51,635 nt of DNA from Erysipelatoclostridium sp. AM42-17 (GCF_003480255.1 NZ_QUIN01000017.1:1-51635); one strand, 5' to 3'; counted from the stretch's first letter, positions 29,081 through 38,841 are shown. Numbers and translations: made by a program. The notes: generated by a model from the letters alone, not told the origin.

Positions 29081-30943
29081 CTACCCTTTCATTTCTATAA
29101 TACATGTTCCATTTTGAGTTTTTCCATCATGAATTAGATTAAATTCTTTTCCATTTGTAATAACAACTGCAGTTTCAATAGAACATCCAGATTCTTTTAT
29201 TTGATTTAAATCGGCTTTTAATAATTTTTCCCCAGCTTTGATGTGTTGTCCTTGTTGTACATATAATTCAAATGGTTTACCTTGTAGTGATACTGTATCT
29301 AAACCACAATGAATTAAGATTTCTACACCATCTTTAGATTTTAAACCTAGTGCATGTTTTGTAGGAAAGACCATCATCACTTCACCATCAAAAGGTGCAT
29401 AGATTGTCCCTTCTTCTGGTAAAATCATAATTCCATCTCCCATCATTTTTCCAGCAAATGTTGGATCAGAAATTTCTGTAATATTCTTCACAATTCCTTT
29501 CATAGGTGAAAGCATTTTATTTGTTTGATGTTGATCTTGAGTCGTAATTTGTTGACGTTTAAACAAGATCGCTGTTACAACAAATGCAACTACGAACGCT
29601 AAAATCATTCCTATCGCAAAATTTAAGTAACTTCCTACTGGAATTGATAAAAATCCGGGAATTCCTGCTGCACCTAAGGCATTTGATAAAACATGAGTTC
29701 CAGCTAAATAAGCACTTCCTACACCACTACCACACATTGCTCCAATAAAAGGATATTTAAGTTTTAATGTTACCCCAAACATAGCTGGTTCAGTAATACC
29801 TAATAACGCTGATACTCCTGAAGCTGAACAAATACTTTTTAATTTTTTATCTTTTGTTAGAAATAATACTGCAAGAACTGCTGCACCTTGAGCTACATTG
29901 GACATTGATGCTGTTGGGAAAATGAATGATCCCCCTGTTGTTTGAATAGACGCTAATAATTGTGTTTCTACTGCAATAAAGCTATGATGCATACCCGTAA
30001 GTACAATTGGGGCATAGAAGAAACCAAACAATCCTCCCCCAATAAACCCAAGTGTGTTATACATCCAAGAAATACTATCTGCTAAATAAATACCTGCCTG
30101 TCTTAATACAGGACCTACAAAAATAAAAGTAATAAATCCAGTAACTAAAATAGATAACATTGGAGTTGTTAAGTTATCTAACCAAGTAGGTGTTACTTTA
30201 TGAAGTCTTTTTTCAATATTAGCTAAAATCCAAGAGACACCTAATACTGGAAGAACAGTTCCTTGATAACCTACCGCTTCAATCGTTAATCCAAGTATTT
30301 TCCATGTTGGTACATCTACTCCTGTTTTTCCATAACTATATGCATTCAATAAATCAGGATGTACCATGATCATTCCCATAGCAGCACCTAAATAAGGATT
30401 CCCGCCAAATTTTTTAGTTGCACTAAAACCTATAAGTACAGGTAAAAATGTAAATGCTGCATTAGCGAACAAATTAATCATTGTTGCTAAATCTTTAAAT
30501 TGAGGATAAACATCAATTATACTTTTCCCCGCACCAACTAACCCTTGTGCAGTCAAAATATTATTTAATCCCATCAATAGACCACCTGCAACAATAGCAG
30601 GGATAATCGGAACAAAAATATCCGATAACAATTTAACTGCTCTTTGTAATAAATTTCCTTCTTGTTTTTCTTCTACTTTTTGTTCTTCATTTTTTAAACC
30701 AAGAATTGAACACACTTCTTGACAAACTAAATTAACTAAACCAGGTCCTAAAATAATTTGATATTGTCCTTTCGCTTGAAAAGTTCCTTTAACACCTTCA
30801 ACATCAGTAACCTTTTCTTCATCAACTAAACTTTCATCTTTTAAAGCCAGTCTAAGTCTTGTTGCACAATGCATAGCACTTATAATATTGTCTTGACCAC
30901 CAACTGCTTCTATAATTTCTTTTGCTAATTGATTATAATTCAT
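29081..30943 (-). CDS. scrA: Sucrose-specific PTS permease, EIIBCA
   Basis: Imports and phosphorylates sucrose at the membrane. 620 residues from the ATG at 30943 with AGGAGGA upstream; the longer frame to 30994 would start within the promoter. Domain order: EIIB with phospho-Cys26 in [12 protein letters not shown] with about 10 membrane segments (about 105-460) and a fused Crr-type EIIA with phospho-His about 545 in [10 protein letters not shown]. Sucrose is inferred from scrB downstream and scrR upstream; other beta-fructosides or trehalose are less likely. Confidence 0.9.
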   Translation of the reverse strand: MNYNQLAKEIIEAVGGQDNIISAMHCATRLRLALKDESLVDEEKVTDVEGVKGTFQAKGQYQIILGPGLVNLVCQEVCSILGLKNEEQKVEEKQEGNLLQRAVKLLSDIFVPIIPAIVAGGLLMGLNNILTAQGLVGAGKSIIDVYPQFKDLATMINLFANAAFTFLPVLIGFSATKKFGGNPYLGAAMGMIMVHPDLLNAYSYGKTGVDVPTWKILGLTIEAVGYQGTVLPVLGVSWILANIEKRLHKVTPTWLDNLTTPMLSILVTGFITFIFVGPVLRQAGIYLADSISWMYNTLGFIGGGLFGFFYAPIVLTGMHHSFIAVETQLLASIQTTGGSFIFPTASMSNVAQGAAVLAVLFLTKDKKLKSICSASGVSALLGITEPAMFGVTLKLKYPFIGAMCGSGVGSAYLAGTHVLSNALGAAGIPGFLSIPVGSYLNFAIGMILAFVVAFVVTAILFKRQQITTQDQHQTNKMLSPMKGIVKNITEISDPTFAGKMMGDGIMILPEEGTIYAPFDGEVMMVFPTKHALGLKSKDGVEILIHCGLDTVSLQGKPFELYVQQGQHIKAGEKLLKADLNQIKESGCSIETAVVITNGKEFNLIHDGKTQNGTCIIEMKG

Positions 30944-30960
30944 ATTGTCCTCCTTTTTAT

Positions 30961-30972
30961 GGTACCGGTTCC
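30961..30972. promoter_or_regulatory. Operator-like imperfect palindrome near the scrA transcription start
   Basis: GGTACCGGTTCC (plus strand) is a near-perfect palindrome with a CCGG centre, just downstream of the -10 box. This is a natural roadblock position for the LacI-type ScrR encoded next to it. Confidence 0.45.
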
Positions 30973-30982
30973 TTACGGTGAT

Positions 30983-31011
30983 AATATATCTCATTTTGAA
31001 AGCGATGTCAA
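30983..31011 (-). promoter_or_regulatory. Promoter of the scrA-scrB operon
   Basis: Minus-strand perfect TTGACA (31011-31006), 17-base spacer, TATATT (30988-30983). Confidence 0.85.
30997..31010. promoter_or_regulatory. Catabolite-responsive (cre) site over the scrA -35
   Basis: TGAAAGCGATGTCA matches the CcpA consensus TGWAANCGNTNWCA at every position and overlaps the -35 box. Expected to bring glucose repression. A LacI-type ScrR could also use it. Confidence 0.65.
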
Positions 31012-31019
31012 CAAAAATA

Positions 31020-31033
31020 TGAAATCGTTCCCA
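31020..31033. promoter_or_regulatory. Second cre-like/LacI-family site upstream of scrA
   Basis: TGAAATCGTTCCCA differs from the cre consensus at one position and sits 23 bases from the first site (start to start). Confidence 0.4.
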
Positions 31034-31039
31034 TATAAA

Positions 31040-31068
31040 TTAAAAAAATATGACTTTTCGTCATATTA
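31040..31068 (-). terminator. Terminator of scrR
   Basis: Minus-strand AATATGAC / GTCATATT stem with a GAAAA loop and seven T, at the scrR stop. It separates scrR from the scrA promoter. Confidence 0.85.
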
Positions 31069-32061
31069 CTGTTGTAAAAAAACACTTGCACCCTTTATAA
31101 ATTGATAATGGATTTTTTGCGTAGCTTCTACATTTTCGTTTTTTATGAGTTTTATTAGTGTTTGACCTGTTATCATTCCAGCTTGTTCATTATCAAAACG
31201 AATTGTACACAAGGTTGGGGTAATCAGTTGAGATGTTTCGTAACCTCCAAAACCAATTAGAGAAACTGTTTCAGGTACTTTAATATTTGCTTCTTTAAGT
31301 TCTTTAAAAGTTGCTAAAGCAATATTATCAGTTGCACAAATGATAAGTGATGGTAATTCTCTTTTTATTAAACCTCTAACTACCTTTCGTGTATTTTCAA
31401 AAGTAAAATCAGTTTCGACTGTTTTTACTTGCTCAATTCCTTTTTCTTTTAAGCCATCTAAGACACCTTTTTTTCTTGTATATCCAACAGCCTCATCTTT
31501 TCCATTTACGCCTAGATAAACAATATGATGATGGTTCATTTTTGCTGCATAAATTCCAACTTCATATCCCGCCTCATAATCATCGTTGATGATAGAAATA
31601 CCATCATCCATTTTTTGCCCTAACACAACAAATGGAACATCTATTTTTTTAGCCAATGTACGATGGGCCATTGTTAGTTCTGTCGCAACTAAAACAATCC
31701 CATCTACATTCATACGCCACATTTTTTCTATTGCTCTTAGTTCTTCTAATTGATTATGATTGGTATTAATAATCAGTGGTGTATAACCTTCTTTTTTTAA
31801 ATATAAATCTAAACTTGACATCATTCTTGATGATGTTGTTGATGTAAGTGTTGGTGCTATGATACCAATTATTTTTGTTTCTTTTGCCTTTAAACTTTGG
31901 GCAAAAGTATTAGGCTGATAATGATATTTATCAATTATTTTTTTTATCTTTTCTCTTGTTTCATCTTTGACATATCCCCCGTTAAAATAGCGTGATACAG
32001 TTGTTTTCCCTACTCCAGCCATTTGGGCAATATCTTTCATTGTTAGTTTCTTTTCTTTCAT
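31066..32061 (-). CDS. scrR: LacI-family sucrose operon repressor
   Basis: 331 residues. N-terminal helix-turn-helix (TMKDIAQMAGVGKTTVSRYFNGG, about 7-29) with the LacI hinge (about 45-60) and a periplasmic-binding-protein-like sensor domain (about 60-331). The segment GFGGYETSQLITPTLCTIRFDNE is typical of ScrR proteins. It lies directly upstream of scrA-scrB with its own terminator, so it is probably a separate unit repressing those genes until sucrose or fructose derivatives appear. Confidence 0.92.
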   Translation of the reverse strand: MKEKKLTMKDIAQMAGVGKTTVSRYFNGGYVKDETREKIKKIIDKYHYQPNTFAQSLKAKETKIIGIIAPTLTSTTSSRMMSSLDLYLKKEGYTPLIINTNHNQLEELRAIEKMWRMNVDGIVLVATELTMAHRTLAKKIDVPFVVLGQKMDDGISIINDDYEAGYEVGIYAAKMNHHHIVYLGVNGKDEAVGYTRKKGVLDGLKEKGIEQVKTVETDFTFENTRKVVRGLIKRELPSLIICATDNIALATFKELKEANIKVPETVSLIGFGGYETSQLITPTLCTIRFDNEQAGMITGQTLIKLIKNENVEATQKIHYQFIKGASVFLQQ

Positions 32062-32077
32062 ATAACCACCTATTCGT

Positions 32078-32083
32078 ATTATA
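32078..32083 (-). promoter_or_regulatory. -10 box of scrR
   Basis: Minus-strand TATAAT, 16 bases before the scrR start. The matching -35 would fall inside the preceding terminator hairpin and is poor. Confidence 0.4.
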
Positions 32084-32118
32084 ACAAAAAAAATGTATCA
32101 TTTGAATAAATGATACAT
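32083..32118 (-). terminator. Terminator after the PHP-domain gene
   Basis: Minus-strand perfect 11-bp stem ATGTATCATTT / AAATGATACAT with a 4-base loop and a run of eight T. Confidence 0.9.
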
Positions 32119-32122
32119 CGTT

Positions 32123-33004
32123 CTATTTCCGATTACCTTTTTTAAATTCTAGATGATCTATAATTTCTAAATTAAACCTCTTTGCATAACGTAACATTTG
32201 ATCGTAGATTTCATTGTTTATATCTTGAGGGCAATGAGCATCTATTCCTAATATGACTTTATTGCCTACTTGAGATGCTATTTTAAAGAAATGATCATTT
32301 GGATATGGATAAAGCATTTCATCTCCTACTTGTCTTCTTCCTTTTCGCATACCACCACCATTAATTTCTAATGGCATATTGTATTGTTTTGCCTTCATGC
32401 ATATTTCATAACTCACTTCTTTACATAAATCATCAAAATAAATTCTGCCCATCATAAATAAATCAGGGTGAGCAATATATGAAAATAAATTAGATTCAAT
32501 GGCTTGTATAACTTCGTTTTTATAATTTAATAACATATCATCCGACAAATATACCCTTCCATAATAACAATTATGAATAGCATATCGATGAAAGTGATGC
32601 CCTAAAATAAGATAATCAACCTCTTCATTATCTAACAATTGTTGGTAATAAGGTAAATAATCTAAAAAGTATTCTGCTTCATATCCTTGATATATTTTGA
32701 TTTCTGGATATTTGATTTTTAATTGTTTTATTTGTAGTTGATGTTCTTCTTTCATTTTGTAAGGCATTCTCATTGAGGGTCCATTTTTTATCATTGTTTG
32801 AATACAAGACAAAAAAGAATGACAATCTTTTAAAGCATAGGGTAATGCTTTAATCAATTGTCTTCTTAAATGCGGTAATGGTATGTGATCCGAAAAGCCC
32901 AATTCTTCGTAATGATGACTTATCGCCTCTACAACCATATCTTCTTCGTTACCAGTAGCATGACCACAACGATATGTATGACAATGATAATTAGTCTTCT
33001 TCAT
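32123..33004 (-). CDS. PHP-domain phosphoesterase, histidinol-phosphatase (HisJ) like
   Basis: 293 residues from the ATG at 33004 (MKKTNYHCHT) with GAGG upstream, overlapping the truA end by 14 bases; the longer frame to 33115 lies wholly inside truA. Metal-binding PHP motifs: YHCHTYRCGHA (H7, H9), GFSDH, YQGYEAEYF, LGHHFHR, IAHPDLF and GIDAHCP. HisJ-type enzymes remove phosphate from histidinol phosphate, but no his gene is nearby, so the real substrate is open. Co-transcribed with truA and ended by a strong terminator. Confidence 0.85.
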   Translation of the reverse strand: MKKTNYHCHTYRCGHATGNEEDMVVEAISHHYEELGFSDHIPLPHLRRQLIKALPYALKDCHSFLSCIQTMIKNGPSMRMPYKMKEEHQLQIKQLKIKYPEIKIYQGYEAEYFLDYLPYYQQLLDNEEVDYLILGHHFHRYAIHNCYYGRVYLSDDMLLNYKNEVIQAIESNLFSYIAHPDLFMMGRIYFDDLCKEVSYEICMKAKQYNMPLEINGGGMRKGRRQVGDEMLYPYPNDHFFKIASQVGNKVILGIDAHCPQDINNEIYDQMLRYAKRFNLEIIDHLEFKKGNRK

Positions 33005-33731
33005 AGTATACCTCATGTAAATATAATCCTTGGGGTTTAGCTTTGAATAGACATTTATCTTGTCCTCTGCTATCAAGTAGTTCTTGTAGTCTTTCTTTTT
33101 TGATTCGTTTAGCACCTACCTGAATAAGACCACCAACGATATGTCTTACCATGTAGCGTCTAAAACCATTTCCCACTAAAACAAATCTTACAATTCCGTT
33201 ACTAACAGTAATTTCTAATTTATAGAGTGTTCTAATTGTATTTCCATATTGATCATAACTACAAAATGATGCAAAATCATGTTCTCCTAAAAAGATTGTA
33301 GCTGCATCTTTCATTAACTCTATATCTAATGGCATACCATATTGATAAATATAGTTAGTTTCAAATGGACTATACTCATTCATACTTAATAAATAATGAT
33401 ATTCTTTTTTTGTTGCGCTATAGCGGCTGTGAAATGTTTCATCAACAAAACATGCGTCTAAAATATAGATATCATTTGGCAAGAAATGATTAATAGCTCT
33501 TTTCCATTGGGCAGCCGGCATTTCTCTTTTGCTATCAAAATGGAAAACTTGATGTCTACCATGTACCTTCGCATCTGTTCTTCCACTTGCATGAATCACA
33601 ATATTTTCGTCTTTACATATGTTCCCAATTGCTTTTTGAATTTCCCCTTGAACAGTTCTAAATTTATCTTGAACTTGAAATCCATGAAATTTAGTACCAT
33701 CATATTGCACTACACATTTTATTCTATTCAT
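32991..33731 (-). CDS. truA: tRNA pseudouridine(38-40) synthase
   Basis: Modifies uridines 38-40 in the tRNA anticodon arm. 246 residues from the ATG at 33731, which overlaps the ecfT stop (TAATG); a longer frame to 33767 runs into ecfT. Catalytic Asp53 in SGRTDAKVHG and the conserved YDGTKFHGFQ near the start. Follows ecfA1-ecfA2-ecfT as in many Firmicutes. Confidence 0.96.
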   Translation of the reverse strand: MNRIKCVVQYDGTKFHGFQVQDKFRTVQGEIQKAIGNICKDENIVIHASGRTDAKVHGRHQVFHFDSKREMPAAQWKRAINHFLPNDIYILDACFVDETFHSRYSATKKEYHYLLSMNEYSPFETNYIYQYGMPLDIELMKDAATIFLGEHDFASFCSYDQYGNTIRTLYKLEITVSNGIVRFVLVGNGFRRYMVRHIVGGLIQVGAKRIKKERLQELLDSRGQDKCLFKAKPQGLYLHEVYYEED

Positions 33732-34531
33732 TATATTAAAAAACTCATTACAATCACAACAAAACATACTAGTAAAGTTACAGCAAGGGCAACTGTGTCA
33801 GATAAATTCCAAGTTAGAATTTGATAACGGGTACGTCTTGCTTCTGGATTGTAATTTCTACTTTCCATAGCGTTAGCCAAATCTTCTGCTCTTTGAAACG
33901 CAGAAATAAATAGCGGAATAATCAATGAGATGATTGATTTGATTTTTTCAGTAAAAGTTCCTTCATTGAAATCAACACCCCTGCTTGCTTGAGCTTTCAT
34001 AATTCTTTTTGCTTCATCAAGTAAATCAGGAATAAAACGTAACGCAATTGAAATCATCATGGCAAGTTCATGTACTGGAAAATGAACTTTCTTTAATGGT
34101 GATAACAGTGATTCTATCGCTAGTGTTAATTCTAATGGTTTAGTAGACGATGTCATAATTGTTGTAAGAGTTATGATTAATACTAAACGTATAAAAATAT
34201 AAGCTGATTGCAAAATCGCTCCAGAATAGATTTTTACCGGTCCTAATACTAACAATAAATCACCTGTCTTCAATAAAAAAATATTAAAGAACATTAAAAA
34301 CAACATCATAAACAGCATCGGTTTTATTGCTTTTAAGATATGTGATAACTTTATTTTTGAAAGTAAAGCACACATTAAAACATAGATTCCCAATATTCCA
34401 TATCCTATAAATCCTGCATCAAAAAATACAGAAATTAAGAAAATAAACAATGTTACAATTTTTAATCTTGGATCCAAACGGTGAATAATTGAATTCATAG
34501 GAATATACTTACCAAAAGTCATATTATCCAT
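33731..34531 (-). CDS. ecfT: ECF transporter transmembrane coupling protein
   Basis: Membrane coupling subunit (about 266 residues) of the group II energy-coupling factor transporter for vitamins and metals; it joins the two ATPases to interchangeable S proteins. Five to six membrane segments and the coupling motifs ARR-like MKAQASRG and MESRNYNPEARRT in the cytoplasmic helices. Start taken at 34531 (MDNMTF) after GGTGGTGA, overlapping ecfA2 by 8 bases. No S-component lies in the window. Confidence 0.94.
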   Translation of the reverse strand: MDNMTFGKYIPMNSIIHRLDPRLKIVTLFIFLISVFFDAGFIGYGILGIYVLMCALLSKIKLSHILKAIKPMLFMMLFLMFFNIFLLKTGDLLLVLGPVKIYSGAILQSAYIFIRLVLIITLTTIMTSSTKPLELTLAIESLLSPLKKVHFPVHELAMMISIALRFIPDLLDEAKRIMKAQASRGVDFNEGTFTEKIKSIISLIIPLFISAFQRAEDLANAMESRNYNPEARRTRYQILTWNLSDTVALAVTLLVCFVVIVMSFLI

Positions 34532-35375
34532 TGATTTCACCACCAATCGCCTCTATTAAATCCTCAATACAATTAATTGATGGATCAATATGATATCCTT
34601 GTTCATTTAAATCTAAAATAAATCGTGTCATCATTGGTAAATCAATACCTAATTGATTTAAGTATTCACTATCTTGGAATATTTGAGTTACAGTATCATG
34701 TCTTTCTACTTCTCCATGATTCATAACAATAACATCATCACAGTATTCTAATACGTGATTCATATCATGAGTTACGATGATAATGGTTTTCCCTGATTCA
34801 TGAATAGATTTGAATAAATTCATCATATCTTTTGTTCCTTGAGGATCAAGACCTGCTGTTGGCTCATCCAAAATAAGAATATCAGGATTCATAGCGAGAA
34901 TTCCCGCAATCGCCACTCTTCTTTTTTGACCACCAGATAAATCAAACGGTGATTTATCTAAATAGGATTCATCTAATCCTACAATCTTAATCATACTTCT
35001 AGCAATCTCTTTTGCTTCCTGTTCAGTTTTACCAAAGTTTAAAGGACCAAACATGATATCCTTTTCTATTGTTTCTTCAAATAATTGATATTCTGGAAAT
35101 TGAAATACCAAACCTGCTTTTTGTCTTAATTGTTTTAGTTTTTCAGGTTTATTGGTTACTGAAATAAGATAATCATCGATTTTTATTGAACCCTGAGTAG
35201 GGAGTAATAGTGCATTAATATGCTGAATCAAAGTAGATTTCCCACTTCCTGTTTGCCCAATAATAGCAGTAAAACTATGGTTTTTAATATTTAATTGTAC
35301 ATTTTTAAGTGCATGGAATTCAAATGGTGTATCCACACCATAAACATGACTTACATTTTCGAACGTAATTGACAT
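34524..35375 (-). CDS. ecfA2: ECF transporter ATP-binding protein EcfA2
   Basis: ABC ATPase of the energy-coupling factor, 283 residues. Walker A GQTGSGKST (40-48), signature LSGGQKRR, Walker B ILILDEPTAGLDP and the switch His in VTHDMNH. Overlaps the end of ecfA1 by 25 bases, with GGAGC upstream of its ATG, so translation is coupled. Confidence 0.95.
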   Translation of the reverse strand: MSITFENVSHVYGVDTPFEFHALKNVQLNIKNHSFTAIIGQTGSGKSTLIQHINALLLPTQGSIKIDDYLISVTNKPEKLKQLRQKAGLVFQFPEYQLFEETIEKDIMFGPLNFGKTEQEAKEIARSMIKIVGLDESYLDKSPFDLSGGQKRRVAIAGILAMNPDILILDEPTAGLDPQGTKDMMNLFKSIHESGKTIIIVTHDMNHVLEYCDDVIVMNHGEVERHDTVTQIFQDSEYLNQLGIDLPMMTRFILDLNEQGYHIDPSINCIEDLIEAIGGEING

Positions 35376-36181
35376 AGTTGTTGCTCCAAATCTTTATTAT
35401 CTAATGTATTTTTTATACTAATTCCTTTTTCTTTTAAACCATTTGTTATTTTTAAAGCAAAAGGAATATCTAATTTCAATTGTGATAAAAGGTCAATATC
35501 ACTCAATATATCTTTTGCCCTATCCGTTTTTACAATTTTTCCTTTATTTAGTAAAATTATTTGATCTGCATATTTTGCTTCTTCGATATCATGAGTAATT
35601 GAAATAATAGTCATATCTTTTTCTTTTTTTAGTTCTCGAACTAACGTGTTGATTTCACGTCTACCTATAGGATCTAACATACTTGTAGCTTCATCTAAAA
35701 TTATAATGGATGGAGACATAGCAAGAATTCCAGCAATGGCAACTCGTTGTTTTTGACCACCAGACAATTTTGTGGGTTCATGATTTAAAAAATCTTCCAT
35801 ATGTACTTTTTTAGCATACGTACTAATTAAATCATCCATTTGTTCGTGAGGAATGCACATATTTTCTAACCCAAATGCAATATCATCTCTAACTGTAGCC
35901 CCAATAAATTGATTATCAGGATTTTGAAATACGATACCTATTGATTCACGCACCTTGTATAAGTTTTCCATATTGAGTTCATAACCATTAACAATGATAT
36001 CACCAGATTTTTTTTCTAACAAACCAATAAGAAGTTTTGCAATCGTACTTTTACCACTACCATTATGTCCTAATATTGCCACATAATTTCCTTTATCAAT
36101 ATTAAAAGAAATATTATCTATTGTATGAAGACCTTCATCATACTCAAATGATAAATTTTTAACTTCTATCATATGATCCAT
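35351..36181 (-). CDS. ecfA1: ECF transporter ATP-binding protein EcfA1
   Basis: Partner ABC ATPase of the energy-coupling factor, 276 residues from the ATG at 36181 (MDHMIEVKNL), preceded by GAAGGTGAA; the open frame extends to 36280 but that part spans the promoter and rplQ terminator. Walker A GHNGSGKST (38-46), signature LSGGQKQR, Walker B IIILDEATSMLDP, switch His in ITHDIEE. Confidence 0.95.
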   Translation of the reverse strand: MDHMIEVKNLSFEYDEGLHTIDNISFNIDKGNYVAILGHNGSGKSTIAKLLIGLLEKKSGDIIVNGYELNMENLYKVRESIGIVFQNPDNQFIGATVRDDIAFGLENMCIPHEQMDDLISTYAKKVHMEDFLNHEPTKLSGGQKQRVAIAGILAMSPSIIILDEATSMLDPIGRREINTLVRELKKEKDMTIISITHDIEEAKYADQIILLNKGKIVKTDRAKDILSDIDLLSQLKLDIPFALKITNGLKEKGISIKNTLDNKDLEQQLCQLRSKM

Positions 36182-36209
36182 TATTTCACCTTCTTTCATA
36201 TACTTTTTT

Positions 36210-36238
36210 ATTCTATTATTTTCATAAGTTAATGTCAA
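36210..36238 (-). promoter_or_regulatory. Promoter of ecfA1-ecfA2-ecfT-truA
   Basis: Minus-strand perfect TTGACA (36238-36233), 17-base spacer, TAGAAT (36215-36210), 29 bases before the ecfA1 start and just after the rplQ terminator. Confidence 0.8.
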
Positions 36239-36246
36239 ACAAACCA

Positions 36247-36276
36247 ATAAAAAAAACCATGATATCTCTATCATGG
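36247..36276 (-). terminator. Terminator at the end of the ribosomal protein operon
   Basis: Minus-strand perfect 9-bp stem ACCATGATA-GAGA-TATCATGGT followed by eight T, 10 bases after the rplQ stop. Confidence 0.9.
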
Positions 36277-36286
36277 TCAAAATTAA

Positions 36287-36652
36287 TTATTTTGTTAAAG
36301 TGATTACAGCCATTGTAGCATTGTCACCTTTACGGTTATAAGTTTTTAAGATGCGAGTGTATCCACCGTTAACATCTTTAAATTTAGGTGCTACGTCATC
36401 AAATAAAATTTGAACAGCTGTTTTACCAGTGTTAGCATCAACAACCTTGTGCATATCTGCAGCAGCTTGTCTTCTTGCATGTAAATCTCCACGTTTACCT
36501 AAAGTAATTAATTCATCAACTACACTACGAACTTCTTTTGCTCTTGTTTCAGTAGTTTCAACTTTTCCATAAACGATTACTTCAGTAGCTAAGCTACGTA
36601 ACATAGATTTTCTAATATCTGAAGTACGTCCTAATTTTCTGTTTTTAGCCAT
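36287..36652 (-). CDS. rplQ: 50S ribosomal protein L17 (bL17)
   Basis: Large-subunit protein of 121 residues. Opens with [20 protein letters not shown], the conserved L17 start, and ends with the family's [11 protein letters not shown] and MAVITLTK. Last gene of the long ribosomal operon, 34 bases after rpoA, followed by a strong terminator. Confidence 0.97.
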   Translation of the reverse strand: MAKNRKLGRTSDIRKSMLRSLATEVIVYGKVETTETRAKEVRSVVDELITLGKRGDLHARRQAAADMHKVVDANTGKTAVQILFDDVAPKFKDVNGGYTRILKTYNRKGDNATMAVITLTK

Positions 36653-36686
36653 GAGATTAGCGCTCCTTCCATGTATTTTAATTAAA

Positions 36687-37631
36687 TTAATCTATAGGTT
36701 TAAACCCTAATCCTAATTCAACTAATTTTTCTTTTACTTCTTTTAATGATTTTTTACCTAAGTTTCTTACCTTAATCATATCATCTTCAGTTTTAGCTGC
36801 TAAATCTTGAACAGTTTGAATTCCAGCTCTCTTTAAGCAGTTATATGAACGAACTGATAAATCTAATTCTTCAATTGTCATATCTAAAACTTTATTTGTT
36901 GTATCACTTTGTGTTTCAGACATCACTTCCATATTTAAAGCCATATCTGTCATTTCAACAAACATATTTAAATGTTCTACTAAAATTTTAGCAGCAAGTG
37001 AAATTGCTTCATAAGGTTTTAATGTTCCATTAGTTTCAATATCTAATGTTAATTTATCATACTTAGCTGTTTCTCCAACACGTGTTGGTTCAACATGATA
37101 TGCAACATTTTCAATTGGTGAATAAATTGAATCAGTTGGAATTACACCAATAGTGTTAATATCTTTTTTATTTTGATCTGCACTTGCATATCCACGATCT
37201 TTTCTTGCATATAATTCCATATACAAGTGTCCACCTTCAGCAACATGTGCAATAATTAAATCATTTGAGATCATTTTAACATTACTTGGACATTGAATAT
37301 CTGCACCAGTTACTGTAGCAGGTCCTTTAACATCAATGATCATTGTTGCTGAATCTTCACCATCAACATCAAATACTAACTTCTTAAGATTTAAGATAAT
37401 AGCAGTAACATCTTCAACAATACCGTCTACTGCTGAAAATTCATGGATAGCTCCTTGAACTTTAATTGCATAAACAGCAGAACCAGGTAATGAAGAAAGA
37501 AGAACTCTTCTTAAAGCATTACCTAAAGTAATACCGAATCCTCTTTCTAATGGTTCAATTGTAAATGTACCATGATTATCTGTTTCATCATATTGATCAA
37601 TATTAAAATTTGCTTTTTCAAATTTATGCAT
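36687..37631 (-). CDS. rpoA: RNA polymerase subunit alpha
   Basis: Assembly platform and upstream-element reader of RNA polymerase, 314 residues from the ATG at 37631 (MHKFEKANF) with GGAGGGAA upstream; the longer frame to 37670 lacks a site. N-terminal dimerisation domain with [20 protein letters not shown] and a C-terminal domain (about 245-314) with [14 protein letters not shown] and [12 protein letters not shown]. Confidence 0.98.
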   Translation of the reverse strand: MHKFEKANFNIDQYDETDNHGTFTIEPLERGFGITLGNALRRVLLSSLPGSAVYAIKVQGAIHEFSAVDGIVEDVTAIILNLKKLVFDVDGEDSATMIIDVKGPATVTGADIQCPSNVKMISNDLIIAHVAEGGHLYMELYARKDRGYASADQNKKDINTIGVIPTDSIYSPIENVAYHVEPTRVGETAKYDKLTLDIETNGTLKPYEAISLAAKILVEHLNMFVEMTDMALNMEVMSETQSDTTNKVLDMTIEELDLSVRSYNCLKRAGIQTVQDLAAKTEDDMIKVRNLGKKSLKEVKEKLVELGLGFKPID

Positions 37632-37684
37632 ATGTTCCCTCCTCACTAGGAATGATTTGTAATTTTTCAAACACTACAACAATA

Positions 37685-38077
37685 CTATCCACGAGGACGT
37701 TTTGGTGGACGACACCCATTATGTGGAATTGGAGTAACATCAGTAATTGCAGTTACTTCTAATCCAGCAGCTTGTAAAGCTCTAACTGCTGCTTCACGTC
37801 CTGGTCCTGGACCTTTAACATTTACTTCTACAGATTTAACTCCATGTTCCATTGAAGCTTTTGCAGCTGCTTCTGAAGCCATTTGAGCTGCATATGGTGT
37901 TGATTTTCTTGATCCTTTAAATCCTAAAGCACCAGCACTTGACCATGTTAACACATTTCCATGTTCATCAGTAATAGTAACAATTGTATTATTGAAAGTT
38001 GAATGAATGTGTGCAACACCTTTTGCAATATTTTTCTTTACACGTCTTTTACCACGTGTTTGTTTAACTTTAGCCAT
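37685..38077 (-). CDS. rpsK: 30S ribosomal protein S11 (uS11)
   Basis: Small-subunit platform protein, 130 residues. Contains [25 protein letters not shown] and the C-terminal [18 protein letters not shown] that is diagnostic for S11. Lies between rpsM and rpoA as usual. Confidence 0.98.
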   Translation of the reverse strand: MAKVKQTRGKRRVKKNIAKGVAHIHSTFNNTIVTITDEHGNVLTWSSAGALGFKGSRKSTPYAAQMASEAAAKASMEHGVKSVEVNVKGPGPGREAAVRALQAAGLEVTAITDVTPIPHNGCRPPKRPRG

Positions 38078-38094
38078 TTCCTTTCAACCTCCTA

Positions 38095-38460
38095 TTATTT
38101 TTTCTTTCCTGCGATTGGTTTAGCTTTACCCTTACGAGTTCTAGCGTTTGTTTTAGTTTTTTGACCACGTACAGGAAGTCCTTTACGATGACGCATACCT
38201 CTGTAGCTTCCGATTTCCATTAAACGTTTAATGTTTAATTGAACTTCTCTACGTAAGTCACCTTCAACTTTAATTTTTTCTACTTCTTTTCTGATTTTAC
38301 CGATTTCTTCTTCAGTTAAATCTTTAACTCTAACATCTTCACTAATTCCTGTAGTTTTTAAGATTTGTTGAGCTGTTGTTTTTCCGATACCATATACATA
38401 AGTTAATGAGATAACAACACGTTTATCACGTGGGATATCCACACCAGCAATACGAGCCAT
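38095..38460 (-). CDS. rpsM: 30S ribosomal protein S13 (uS13)
   Basis: Small-subunit head protein contacting the P-site tRNA, 121 residues. Starts [15 protein letters not shown] and carries [10 protein letters not shown] and [16 protein letters not shown], the S13 signature. Basic tail ending [11 protein letters not shown]. Confidence 0.98.
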   Translation of the reverse strand: MARIAGVDIPRDKRVVISLTYVYGIGKTTAQQILKTTGISEDVRVKDLTEEEIGKIRKEVEKIKVEGDLRREVQLNIKRLMEIGSYRGMRHRKGLPVRGQKTKTNARTRKGKAKPIAGKKK

Positions 38461-38478
38461 ATTTCTTCCTCCTAAAAA

Positions 38479-38592
38479 TTAACCTTGTCTTTGTTTATGT
38501 TTTGGGTTTTCGCAAATAATCATTACGCGCCCTTTTCTTCTAATTACTCTGCATTTATCACACATTGGTTTTACAGATGGTCTTACTTTCAT
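38479..38592 (-). CDS. rpmJ: 50S ribosomal protein L36 (bL36), zinc-binding form
   Basis: 37-residue protein read directly from the sequence: [19 protein letters not shown] at the start and [10 protein letters not shown] at the end. Cys11, Cys14, Cys27 and His32 form the zinc site, so this is the C+ form. GGAGGTAGACAAG precedes the ATG. It sits between infA and rpsM, the normal place, and is easily missed because it is so short. Confidence 0.97.
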   Translation of the reverse strand: MKVRPSVKPMCDKCRVIRRKGRVMIICENPKHKQRQG

Positions 38593-38619
38593 CTTGTCTA
38601 CCTCCTTTTGGAAGATTTT

Positions 38620-38841
38620 TTATTTATGTCTAAATGTAATTCGCCCACGTGTTAAATCATATGGAGAAATTTCAACGGTAACTCTATCCCCCGGTAAAAT
38701 GCGAATGTAATGCATACGGATTTTACCAGAAACGTGAGCAAGAATTTCCACTCCATTTTCTAATGCTACTTTAAACATTGCGTTTGGTAATGTCTCTAAT
38801 ACTGTAGCTTCTACTTCAATAACGTCGTCTTTCTTTGCCAT
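38620..38841 (-). CDS. infA: Translation initiation factor IF-1
   Basis: Single OB-fold initiation factor. Start placed at 38841 ([11 protein letters not shown]), giving the family-standard 73 or so residues; GGAG lies upstream, and the frame back to 38859 overlaps the map stop. Carries [26 protein letters not shown] and [13 protein letters not shown]. Confidence 0.97.
   Translation of the reverse strand: MAKKDDVIEVEATVLETLPNAMFKVALENGVEILAHVSGKIRMHYIRILPGDRVTVEISPYDLTRGRITFRHK

Noticed and set aside
33005..33115. N-terminal extension of the PHP protein
   Set aside because: Lies wholly within truA in another frame; the ATG at 33004 has a GAGG site and begins right before the PHP motif.
36182..36280. 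N-terminal extension of EcfA1
   Set aside because: Spans the promoter and the rplQ terminator; ABC domain starts at 36181.
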